This document shows, in pieces, positions 1-5,537 of a stretch of DNA of 5,537 nucleotides. The translations under genes and the position numbers were made by a program. Positions within the stretch are counted from its first letter, which is position 1. Each line of letters begins with the position of its first letter. The stretch is from Synechococcaceae cyanobacterium RL_1_2. GTDB lineage: Bacteria; Cyanobacteriota; Cyanobacteriia; Cyanobacteriales; JAAUPO01. The notes under the pieces were generated by a model. That model saw nothing but the letters and a program-made list of their open reading frames with translations. It was not told where the DNA came from and did not search any database. The stretch covers positions 1-5,537 of the forward strand of contig JAAUPO010000194.1 in NCBI GenBank assembly GCA_012033095.1, written 5' to 3'.

Positions 1-149
1 TGATACGGAAGTCATTATGTAGAAAAAGCCGTTTTATTGTTCTGATAATTTAATCGCTGAAACCTTTGTTATATAAACGATAGAAGTAGCTTGTCCCCCT
101 CTAAGCCCCAGGAGAATTCGTTAATCATTGGTTGTCCATGGTTTTAACG
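1..149. other. Flank downstream of bioF, no gene recognised
   Basis: This stretch lies beyond the bioF stop codon. I find no convincing open reading frame, RNA gene or U-tailed hairpin on either strand. The only structure is a perfect 10-bp palindrome, TTAACGTTAA (144-153), which overlaps the bioF stop codon and is too short to call a terminator. Confidence 0.5.
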
Positions 150-1318
150 TTAACGTAATAAGTTAGCCAGCTCTTGCAATAAATAATTAATCTGTTCTGG
201 GGTATGGGTGGCCATTAAGGAAACCCGTAAGCGGCTAGTCGGAGCCGTGGGGGGACGGATCGCCGACACTAAGCAGCCCCGATCGCGCAGTTGTTGGGCC
301 ATGGCTAAAACTTGAGCCGCATTTTCCATCTTAAAACAAAAAATTGCCGATTCAGAGGGCAATAACTTGGTTTGTAAGGGCGGGTAGAGGGCCAATTGAC
401 TACGGAAAAAAGTAATATTCCACTTTAATCGTTCTAGGGGGCATGGCTCTTGTTGAAGAATAGCGATCGCTTCTAGGGCAGCGGCCGTATCGGCTGGAGT
501 TAGACCGGTGGTGTAGATCCATGTGGGGCAACGATTACGCAAAAATTAATTAATGGCTCTGTCCCAGCCACATAACCCCCTAAACTCCCCAAGGATTTAC
601 TTAAGGTGCCGATCTGAATTAAAGGGCGATCGCGACAATTAAAATGCTCCACACATCCACTACCCCCCTGACCCATCACCCCAGTGCCGTGGGCTTCATC
701 GAGTAACACCATCGCGTCGTAATGGGCTGCGAGATCTAAGGTTTGGGGCAGCGGACATAAATCCCCATCCATGCTAAATACACTATCGGAAACGATCAAA
801 CAACGGCGGCGATCGCGGCGGTGGGTATGGAGGTAATGTTCTAATTGGCCTAGATCTCGGTGGCCGTAGGTGAGGATTTGGGCTTGGCTGAGCTTGGCTC
901 CATTTTTCAAACTAGAGTGATTATATTCATCAGCTAGAATCAGATCCTTAGGCCCCACTAAGGCCGAAATCACCCCCAAATTAGTGGTGTAACCAGAACT
1001 AAAAACTAGGGCTGTTTCGGTTTGTTTCCAATGGGCGATCGCCTGTTCTAATTGTTCATGTAAAGCGCGATGGCCAGTTAATAATCGGGAGCCAGTGGAA
1101 CCAGTGCCCCATTGTTGAATCGCCGCGATCGCTGCCCGTTTAAGCCGAGGATCCGTTGCCAACCCCAGGTAATCATTGCTAGCAAAATTAATTAGTTGAT
1201 GGTCCCCCATCGCCACCATGGCACCGTCATTGCCATCGATGACCGTCGGCGATCGATACCAATGGGCCCGGTGGATTGTATCGAGGGATGATGCTAGCCA
1301 GTCATAGGGGTCAGCCAT
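150..1318 (-). CDS. bioF: 8-amino-7-oxononanoate synthase (BioF), frameshifted at 541-545
   Basis: BioF is a PLP-dependent alpha-oxoamine synthase that condenses pimeloyl-ACP/CoA with L-alanine, the first step of biotin ring assembly in the cytosol. Residues 1-259 are read in one frame (stop at 500) and the rest in another. The first frame holds the GSRLLTGH motif (76-83), the PLP-stacking His134 in YNHSS, the LDEAHGTG block with the PLP-nitrogen Asp207, and the Schiff-base lysine Lys241 in [12 protein letters not shown]. The second frame continues with the family C-terminus ([13 protein letters not shown], then [21 protein letters not shown]). Adding one T to the T5 run on the coding strand joins the frames into 389 aa, the normal length. 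The start at 1318 is 3 nt after the repaired yqeY stop, with an AGG Shine-Dalgarno 7 nt upstream inside the end of yqeY, which implies co-transcription. A related alpha-oxoamine synthase such as Kbl is possible but fits less well. The break is probably a sequencing error; if real, the first-frame product would lose the C-terminal domain. Confidence 0.88.
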
Positions 1319-1321
1319 AAC

Positions 1322-1778
1322 CTAACCTGCTAGTTTACTTTTAACGATGGATTGGATTAACTTACCGTCCGCTTTCCCTTTCAGTTTCGCCATGACCGGG
1401 CCCATTACTTCCCCATATCCTTAGCAGAACTAGCTCCCACCTCAGCCATCACCGCCTCGATCGCAGCGGTAACCTCCTCCTCCGATAGTTGTTGAGGGAG
1501 ATATTCCTCAATGATCACCAACTCAGCCGATTCACTCGCCACCAGATCCTCCCGGCCACCATTACGATATTGCTCAATGGAGTCCCGCCGTTGTTTAGCC
1601 GCTTTGACTAAGACCTCCATTTCCTCCTGCTCCGTCAATTGCTCCTGCCCCTTACCCCTCGCTTCCACTTCCTTTTCAATCAGAATTTTTTAATCCCCCG
1701 CACCGTTTCTAACCGTACCTTGTCCTTGGCTTTCATTGCCGCCTTAATGTCATCCGTAATGCGTTCTTTTAAACTCAT
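1322..1778 (-). CDS. yqeY: GatB/YqeY domain protein, frameshifted twice
   Basis: This is a small cytosolic protein of the YqeY family, related to the tRNA-binding tail of the amidotransferase subunit GatB; its precise role is unknown. The first frame gives MSLKERITDDIKAAMKAKDK through VRGIKK, then stops at 1680-1682. The middle frame (1668 to 1405) gives the highly charged helical core with KAAKQRRDSIEQYRNGGRED and IIEEYLPQQLSEEE. The last frame gives VMGPVMAKLKGKADGKLI and ends with TAG at 1324-1322. One added A in the A6 run (plus-strand T run 1686-1691) and one added G near the plus-strand C4 run 1411-1414 restore 152 aa, the usual family length. The start at 1778 has AAGG just upstream, closely spaced. 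The gene is first in a likely yqeY-bioF operon and divergent from nth. No premature stops exist beyond the two single-base slips, so artefact or very recent mutation is likely. Confidence 0.85.
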
Positions 1779-1939
1779 AACCCTTATCGATAGTACTTGT
1801 ATAAATTGCTGAAATAACCCCTCCCATTATAATTGGTGATGGCTTGTCTCTAAATGCTATCCTCAGGCTGTAATCCTTCATTTCCCAAGTAATCCACCCA
1901 GCATTGAGCGTTATTTTTCCCCTTAACCGTTCTATCCCT
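1779..1939. promoter_or_regulatory. Divergent yqeY / nth promoter region
   Basis: This 161-bp spacer separates the starts of two diverging genes. The octamer ATTATAAT at 1826-1833 contains a perfect TATAAT on both strands. On the plus strand TATAAT (1828-1833) is preceded at 16 bp by TTGCTG (1806-1811), a weak -35, and would give a leader of about 100 nt for nth. On the minus strand TATAAT (1831-1826) is preceded at 17 bp by TTTAGA (1854-1849), and would give a leader of about 40 nt for yqeY. If both are used, they would overlap and compete for polymerase. This is inferred from consensus matching only. Confidence 0.4.
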
Positions 1940-2583
1940 ATGGCAAGACCATCCAAACAGAAACTTAGGGCTTTAGCTATTTTTGACATTATCTCGGCAC
2001 TATACCCCGATGCCACCTGTAGCCTCGATTATGAAACCCCTGTGCAATTACTAGTGGCGACTATTTTGTCTGCCCAATGCACGGATGAGCGGGTGAATCA
2101 GGTCACCCCCCAGTTGTTTGCCACTTTCCCCGATGCCTTTGCCATGGCCGAAGCCCGATCGAGGAATTACAAGCCCTCGTGCGATCGACTGGTTTTTATC
2201 GCAATAAAGCTAAAAATATTAAAGCCGCCTGTCAACTACTAGTGGCGGAGTATGGCGGAGAACTCCCCCGCACCATGGAAGAATTAACCCGTTTGCCTGG
2301 GGTTGCTCGTAAAACTGGCAATGTGGTCTTAGCCCATGCTTTTGGCATCATTGTCGGTGTGACGGTGGATACCCACGTTAAGCGGTTAAGTAATCGTTTG
2401 GGTTTGACGAAACATCAAGATCCCAAAAAGGTGGAGCAGGATTTAATGAAACTGATCCCCCAACCGGAGTGGGAAAATTTGTCAATTCGCTTGATTTACC
2501 ATGGTCGGGCGGTTTGTAATGCCCGTAAACCCCATTGTGTCGCCTGTGCCCTCGCCCATTTATGCCCTAGCAATCAAAGCTGA
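1940..2583 (+). CDS. nth: Endonuclease III (Nth), frameshifted near 2154-2156
   Basis: Nth is a DNA glycosylase/AP lyase that removes oxidised pyrimidines in base-excision repair. The first frame runs from MARPSKQKLR to AMAEA (residues 1-72) and includes the N-terminal helical block VQLLVATILSAQCTDERVN. The second frame resumes at EELQALVRSTGFYRNKAKNI. After repair the helix-hairpin-helix LTRLPGVARKTGNVV (117-130) carries the catalytic Lys125, VDTH carries the catalytic Asp144, and the C-terminal C-x6-C-x2-C-x5-C set binds the 4Fe-4S cluster. One extra base, most simply a fourth C at 2154-2156, restores 214 aa (E. coli Nth is 211). ATG at 1940 is preferred over an in-frame TTG at 1904 because the extra residues are not family-like. 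No strong Shine-Dalgarno is visible. The gene is monocistronic as far as can be seen, divergent from yqeY and convergent with the regulator gene. Confidence 0.9.
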
Positions 2584-2587
2584 CATA

Positions 2588-2677
2588 TAGCAGCCCTAAC
2601 TAGGTCATAACAGGAAGATCCTTACTAGACTTGTCTGTTCAATGTACTCAATTTCCACAAGCTATTTAGGATTGCTA
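2588..2677. mobile_element. MITE-like element, about 90 bp, TA-flanked
   Basis: The left end TAGCAGCCCTAACTAG (2588-2603) and the reverse complement of the right end, TAGCAATCCTAAATAG (2677-2662), match at 13 of 16 positions. Each end is directly flanked by the dinucleotide TA (2586-2587 and 2678-2679), as expected for a target duplication by IS630/Tc1-mariner-type transposases. The interior has no coding capacity, so this looks like a non-autonomous miniature element or a decayed remnant. It starts 4 nt after the nth stop codon. Family assignment is inferred from the TA flanks alone. Confidence 0.5.
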
Positions 2678-2800
2678 TAGTCCTAGCCCTAGCCAATTCG
2701 ATCGCAACGAATTCATCATGGGGAAAACTTCACGACATTTGAGAGTATTAATCGGCTTTAGGAATAAGAATTTAATAACATCTAAAACTTAAATATCGAT

Positions 2801-2826
2801 GGGTTACGCTCCCTTGAGGGATACCC
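2801..2826. repeat. Interrupted hairpin between convergent genes
   Basis: GGGT (2801-2804) pairs with ACCC (2823-2826), and TCCC (2810-2813) pairs with GGGA (2818-2821) around a TTGA loop, with an asymmetric internal bulge between the two stems. It may help end transcription from nth and the facing regulator gene, but no T run follows on either strand, so an intrinsic terminator is not supported. It could also be a dispersed cyanobacterial palindromic repeat. Confidence 0.35.
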
Positions 2827-2889
2827 TACAAATTTCTAAGTTATTTAATTCACGATCCTTAGGTGGCCTAGCGATCGATCAACTACCCT

Positions 2890-2937
2890 AATTTTAATGT
2901 TTGCTAATGTTTGTTAATGTTTGAATTTTAATGTTGG
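2890..2937. repeat. Short tandem repeat TAATGTTTGN
   Basis: Three adjoining 10-bp units, TAATGTTTGC, TAATGTTTGT and TAATGTTTGA, occupy 2895-2924, with a partial fourth unit TAATGTTG at 2929-2936. The block is bracketed by two near-identical 14-mers, AATTTTAATGTTTG (2890-2903) and AATTTTAATGTTGG (2924-2937). It ends 3 nt beyond the stop codon of the minus-strand regulator gene, so it would form the start of that transcript's 3' tail. Confidence 0.75.
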
Positions 2938-2940
2938 GTC

Positions 2941-3777
2941 TTATTTGAGAGGCCACCAAGATACTTTGCTACGGGTTGCCCCATAGACCTCTTTGAGGGC
3001 TTCAGGATCGTTAAGTTGAATGAGATCATTATGGCCGTCTTCCGTTTTACATAGTTCAATTAAACCCGCTTTGGTCATCGCTTTTAACACTTGCTCCACG
3101 GTGCGATGATTGAGTTGGCAGCTATGGGAAATAATATCCACCGGCAAATCTAACAGATAGTAACCGTCTTTATTTGGTTGGTTTTCGAGCGATCGCTCTT
3201 GGTAAATTACTGCCCGAAATAGAGCCGCCACCGCTTGGGGGGGATAACTACTGCAATTGAGAAGATGGTAATGGAATTTTTCCCGCAATTCACACAGAAA
3301 ATCGTATTTAGTTTTAAAATCGACGTTGCCTTGGTAGAGGGTAGCGATCGCGTTGAGGGGAATTTTAATCACATCGGTGGTTTTATAGGCTTCCACTAGA
3401 CTAGGAAAACTACGACAAACCAAATCAACCCCCAACGGTAAATTTCTCATGCCAAAACAACTACCGGGATAGGTCATGGCAATAATGCGATCTAAGGGGG
3501 TACTACGCATCACGACGGGCCCCCCTTCCACGATCGCGTAAAGAAATTCTAAGGACTGGTGAGGACGAAAGGCAGTAAAAATAGGACGGCTAGAGTAGAG
3601 CTTTTCCGCAATGGGCCCATCCTGAGCCCATAAGACTTCCATTTCCCCTGGGTCTAAACCACGAAATAGAAAATTATGGTGGATTAACTGCTGAATCAAC
3701 ATTGAATGGGGGGGATCAACACCCTGTTTGTTCATAGAGTCTCTGGAAGCGGAAAATATGCTCAAAACTCCAGTCAT
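2941..3777 (-). CDS. Crp/Fnr-family transcriptional regulator
   Basis: The 278-aa product has the layout of a Crp/Fnr regulator: a divergent N-terminal cyclic-nucleotide-binding-like beta barrel (about 35-145), a dimerisation helix region (about 150-192), and a C-terminal winged helix (about 205-255). The helix-turn-helix is readable as LPVDIISHSCQLNHRTVEQVLKAMTKAGLI (211-240), the usual Crp pattern. The phosphate-binding cassette of cAMP-responsive members (a GE pair followed by an Arg-Ser/Thr-Ala segment) is not preserved: the equivalent stretch reads PGSCFGMRNLPLGVDLVCRS (104-123). The ligand may therefore be something else or absent. It is not an obvious NtcA. The start is uncertain: ATG at 3777 gives the full ORF, but ATGs at 3735 (residue 15) and 3702 (residue 26) also fit, and none has a strong Shine-Dalgarno. 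The gene is divergent from the SLC13-type permease, which makes that transporter a candidate target. Confidence 0.82.
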   Translation of the reverse strand: MTGVLSIFSASRDSMNKQGVDPPHSMLIQQLIHHNFLFRGLDPGEMEVLWAQDGPIAEKLYSSRPIFTAFRPHQSLEFLYAIVEGGPVVMRSTPLDRIIAMTYPGSCFGMRNLPLGVDLVCRSFPSLVEAYKTTDVIKIPLNAIATLYQGNVDFKTKYDFLCELREKFHYHLLNCSSYPPQAVAALFRAVIYQERSLENQPNKDGYYLLDLPVDIISHSCQLNHRTVEQVLKAMTKAGLIELCKTEDGHNDLIQLNDPEALKEVYGATRSKVSWWPLK

Positions 3778-3917
3778 TCTACAGGAGAACCCCCAAACTT
3801 TGGCAAGTTAACCCAATTTAACCCAATCAACAATAAAAATAGGATTGAATTTCAAATGATTTCTATTACAATTGAATTTGATTTGATTACCATGTGGTTT
3901 CATTAAAAGAGTGATTT
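3778..3917. promoter_or_regulatory. Divergent regulator / permease control region
   Basis: This 140-bp AT-rich spacer lies between the regulator start and the permease start. It contains a perfect tandem 10-mer, TTAACCCAAT twice (3808-3827), an 11-bp palindrome TTGAATTTCAA (3846-3856 region), and two direct copies of ATTGAATTT (3844-3852 and 3871-3879) spaced 27 bp apart. A weak permease promoter could be TTGATT (3878-3883), 17 bp, CATTAA (3901-3906), giving a very short leader. AGAG at 3908-3911 sits 6 nt before the permease ATG as a plausible Shine-Dalgarno. No canonical TGTGA-N6-TCACA or GTA-N8-TAC site is seen. Confidence 0.45.
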
Positions 3918-5537
3918 ATGACGTTTGGGCAAAATATGATGGCTTGGCTGCGGCCCCGTAAAACCAGTCATTATCTAGGATGGGGTTTAGGAGCTTTAGC
4001 GATCGCGCTAATATTGGGGTGGTGGCAAACCGTTGGGGTTAATTCCCCTTTGGGCCAGTTAGGTTGGCAGGGTTGGGCCACTATTGGTTTAACGGCGTTG
4101 GCATTTTGCTTAAATGCCATGACCCCTCTCCCAGCGGAAATTATTTTTCTTGGGGCCCTGGGGTTGTTGATTCTCACTGGCATTTTGGATTCAGAAACCG
4201 GTTTAGCGGGATTTAGTAACGAAGGTTTAGCCACGATCGCCGTACTCTATCTAGTGGTGATGGGGCTACAACAAACCGGATCGTTAGGGTGGATTTCCCA
4301 GCGAGTATTAGGTTTACCCAAGGGGGAATCGGCGGCCCTCTTCCGCATGATGTTACCGGTGATGGGCCTGAGCGCTTTTTTAAATAACACCCCCGTTGTG
4401 GCCATGTTCATTCCCATCGTGAATGAGTGGTGCCGGAAATTGCGCATTAGCCCTTCAAAATTGATGTTGCCCCTTAGTTATGCGGCCCTGTTTGGGGGGT
4501 GCTGCACCCTGATCGGCACGAGTACTAATTTAGTGGTTAATGGTTTATTGATCTCCGAAACTGACCATCCGGGGTTAGGGATTTTTGATATTACATTGGT
4601 GGGTTTACCCTGCGCGATCGCGGGTACGTTGTTTTTGATGTTGACCCATCGTTGGTTATTGCCCATCCGCAAACCAGCCATCAGTGACCAGGATGATATG
4701 AGGCAATACACCGTAGAAATGGTGGTGAGTGAGGGGAGTTCCCTCGCCGGCAAAAGTATCGAAGACGCGGGGTTAAGGAATTTACCCAACTTATTTTTAA
4801 TTGAAATTGTCCGTAATGCCCTCGTGTTACCGGCGGTGAGTCCTAGGGAAATTCTCCAGGAAAAAGATCAATTGATTTTTGTAGGAGCTGTTGATTCCAT
4901 TCTTGATTTGAATCGGTTACGGGGGTTACAACCTGCCACCGATCAAGTGTTTAAGCTAGATACCCCGCGATCGGAACGGTGTTTAATTGAAGCGGTGGTC
5001 TCTAATAGTTGCCCTATCCTGCGGCAAACCATTCGGGAAGGGAAATTCCGTAGTCGTTATAATGCGGTGGTGTTAGCCGTGGCCAGAAATGGGGAAAAAC
5101 TCCAGGGTAAAATCGGGGAAATTCGCCTCTTACCGGGGGATACCTTACTGCTAGAAACCCATCCCACCTTTGCGGAACAACAACGGGGTTCGACGGATTT
5201 TTACCTAGTCAGTGAAATTCCTGATTCTGAACCAATGCGCCACGATCGCGCCCCCATTGCCCTAGGGATTTTAATGGCCATGGTGGTGTGTGCGGTATTT
5301 GGTTGGTTATCCATGTTAAAAGCCGCCACCGTTGCCGCGATCGCTATGATGATCTGTGGTTGCTGCTCCCCTAGCCGTGCTCTAAAAAGTATTGAATGGC
5401 AAGTGATGTTAGTGATCGGTGCTGCTTTTGGTCTTGGGAAGGCCCTAGAACTAACTGGAGCCGCCGAAGCGATCGCCAATAGTTTGATTCAAGTAGCTGG
5501 GGATAATCCGTGGACAACCATTATTGCGGTGTACGGA
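3918..5537 (+). CDS. SLC13-family permease with two TrkA_C domains, 3'-truncated by window
   Basis: This gene is open for 540 codons to the window edge and lacks its stop. It encodes an inner-membrane transporter of the SLC13/DASS (sodium/sulfate-type) superfamily in the subgroup with internal regulatory RCK_C (TrkA_C) domains. After a hydrophobic N-terminal segment (20-36) come transmembrane segments from about 52. The first substrate/sodium hairpin has NNTPVVAMFIPIV (156-168) and GGCCTLIGTSTNLVVNG (193-209). The hydrophilic middle holds two TrkA_C-like repeats, about 264-340 (VVSEGSSLAGKSIEDAGLR, DQLIFVG) and 352-432 (EAVVSNSCPILRQTIRE, LLPGDTLLLE). Membrane segments resume at about 446 with SIEWQVMLVIGAAFGLGKAL (491-510). 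The second signature should lie past the window end. Relatives carry sulfate or other anions; substrate cannot be read here. About 50-80 residues are probably missing. It is divergent from the Crp-like regulator. The ATG at 3918 has AGAG 6 nt upstream; ATGs at 3936 and 3939 are alternatives. Confidence 0.88.
   Translation, partial: MTFGQNMMAWLRPRKTSHYLGWGLGALAIALILGWWQTVGVNSPLGQLGWQGWATIGLTALAFCLNAMTPLPAEIIFLGALGLLILTGILDSETGLAGFSNEGLATIAVLYLVVMGLQQTGSLGWISQRVLGLPKGESAALFRMMLPVMGLSAFLNNTPVVAMFIPIVNEWCRKLRISPSKLMLPLSYAALFGGCCTLIGTSTNLVVNGLLISETDHPGLGIFDITLVGLPCAIAGTLFLMLTHRWLLPIRKPAISDQDDMRQYTVEMVVSEGSSLAGKSIEDAGLRNLPNLFLIEIVRNALVLPAVSPREILQEKDQLIFVGAVDSILDLNRLRGLQPATDQVFKLDTPRSERCLIEAVVSNSCPILRQTIREGKFRSRYNAVVLAVARNGEKLQGKIGEIRLLPGDTLLLETHPTFAEQQRGSTDFYLVSEIPDSEPMRHDRAPIALGILMAMVVCAVFGWLSMLKAATVAAIAMMICGCCSPSRALKSIEWQVMLVIGAAFGLGKALELTGAAEAIANSLIQVAGDNPWTTIIAVYG

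Larger units (their letters stand above)
2584..2940. other. Non-coding stretch between convergent genes
   Basis: This region between the nth and regulator stop codons has no supported gene. From left to right it holds a TA-flanked inverted-repeat element (2588-2677), a small inverted repeat with AATTCG at 2695-2700 and CGAATT at 2708-2713, a hairpin (2801-2826), and an AT-rich tandem repeat (2890-2937). It is richer in A+T than the adjoining coding sequence and behaves like a site where small repeats accumulate. Confidence 0.6.

Noticed and set aside
1511..1693. Plus-strand 60-aa ORF
   Set aside because: It is antisense to the yqeY core, whose amino-acid sequence is clearly family-like.
1904..1939. 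TTG start extending Nth by 12 residues
   Set aside because: The extension is not family-like and the ATG at 1940 gives a normal-length protein.
1750..2016. Minus-strand 88-aa ORF across the yqeY/nth spacer
   Set aside because: It overlaps the 5' ends of both yqeY and nth in other frames and its protein resembles no family I know.
2801..2826. Rho-independent terminator
   Set aside because: The stem is interrupted and no T run follows on either strand.
2584..2940. CRISPR array or small RNA gene
   Set aside because: The repeats are only 10 bp with no spacers, and no promoter-hairpin-T-run arrangement is present.
3706..3906. Plus-strand 66-aa ORF spanning the regulator start and the spacer
   Set aside because: Its first part is antisense to the regulator gene and the rest is low-complexity AT-rich spacer; there is no protein-like pattern.
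3971..5479. Minus-strand ORFs (3971-4234, 4247-4447, 4478-4789, 5201-5479)
   Set aside because: All are antisense shadows of the continuous SLC13-type permease frame, which carries clear family motifs.

Overview
The window comes from a cyanobacterial chromosome, most likely a unicellular or simple filamentous freshwater type. I count eleven copies of the HIP1 octamer GCGATCGC in 5.5 kb (starting at 463, 626, 809, 1035, 1125, 3189, 3344, 3999, 4614, 5337 and 5469). That density is the classic cyanobacterial signature and far above chance. The encoded proteins also look cyanobacterial. I cannot name the species.

Layout: positions 1-149 are a downstream flank with no recognisable gene. Two minus-strand genes follow, transcribed from right to left: yqeY (1778 to 1322) and then bioF (1318 to 150). 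They are 3 nt apart and look like one transcription unit. A 161-bp divergent promoter region (1779-1939) separates them from nth (endonuclease III), which reads rightward from 1940 to 2583. A 357-bp non-coding stretch (2584-2940) carries a MITE-like inverted-repeat element that begins just after the nth stop, a hairpin and a short tandem repeat. A minus-strand Crp/Fnr-type regulator occupies 3777 to 2941. After a 140-bp AT-rich divergent spacer, a plus-strand SLC13-type permease with two TrkA_C (RCK_C) domains starts at 3918 and runs off the window end.

The most notable feature is that yqeY, bioF and nth are all interrupted by net -1 frameshifts: one in bioF, two in yqeY and one in nth. Each lies at or next to a short homopolymer, and each is repaired by adding one base. 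The repaired proteins (389, 152 and 214 aa) have normal family lengths and intact active-site motifs. The regulator and the permease, in the right half, are open throughout. Single-base homopolymer deletions confined to about 1.6 kb fit uncorrected sequencing or assembly error better than real decay, but the sequence alone cannot settle this.

Functionally this is mostly housekeeping: biotin synthesis (BioF), base-excision repair (Nth), a tRNA-amidotransferase-related protein (YqeY), and a regulator/transporter pair whose head-to-head arrangement suggests, but does not prove, that the regulator controls the transporter. I see no CRISPR array, rRNA, tRNA, phage gene or clearly new defence system.
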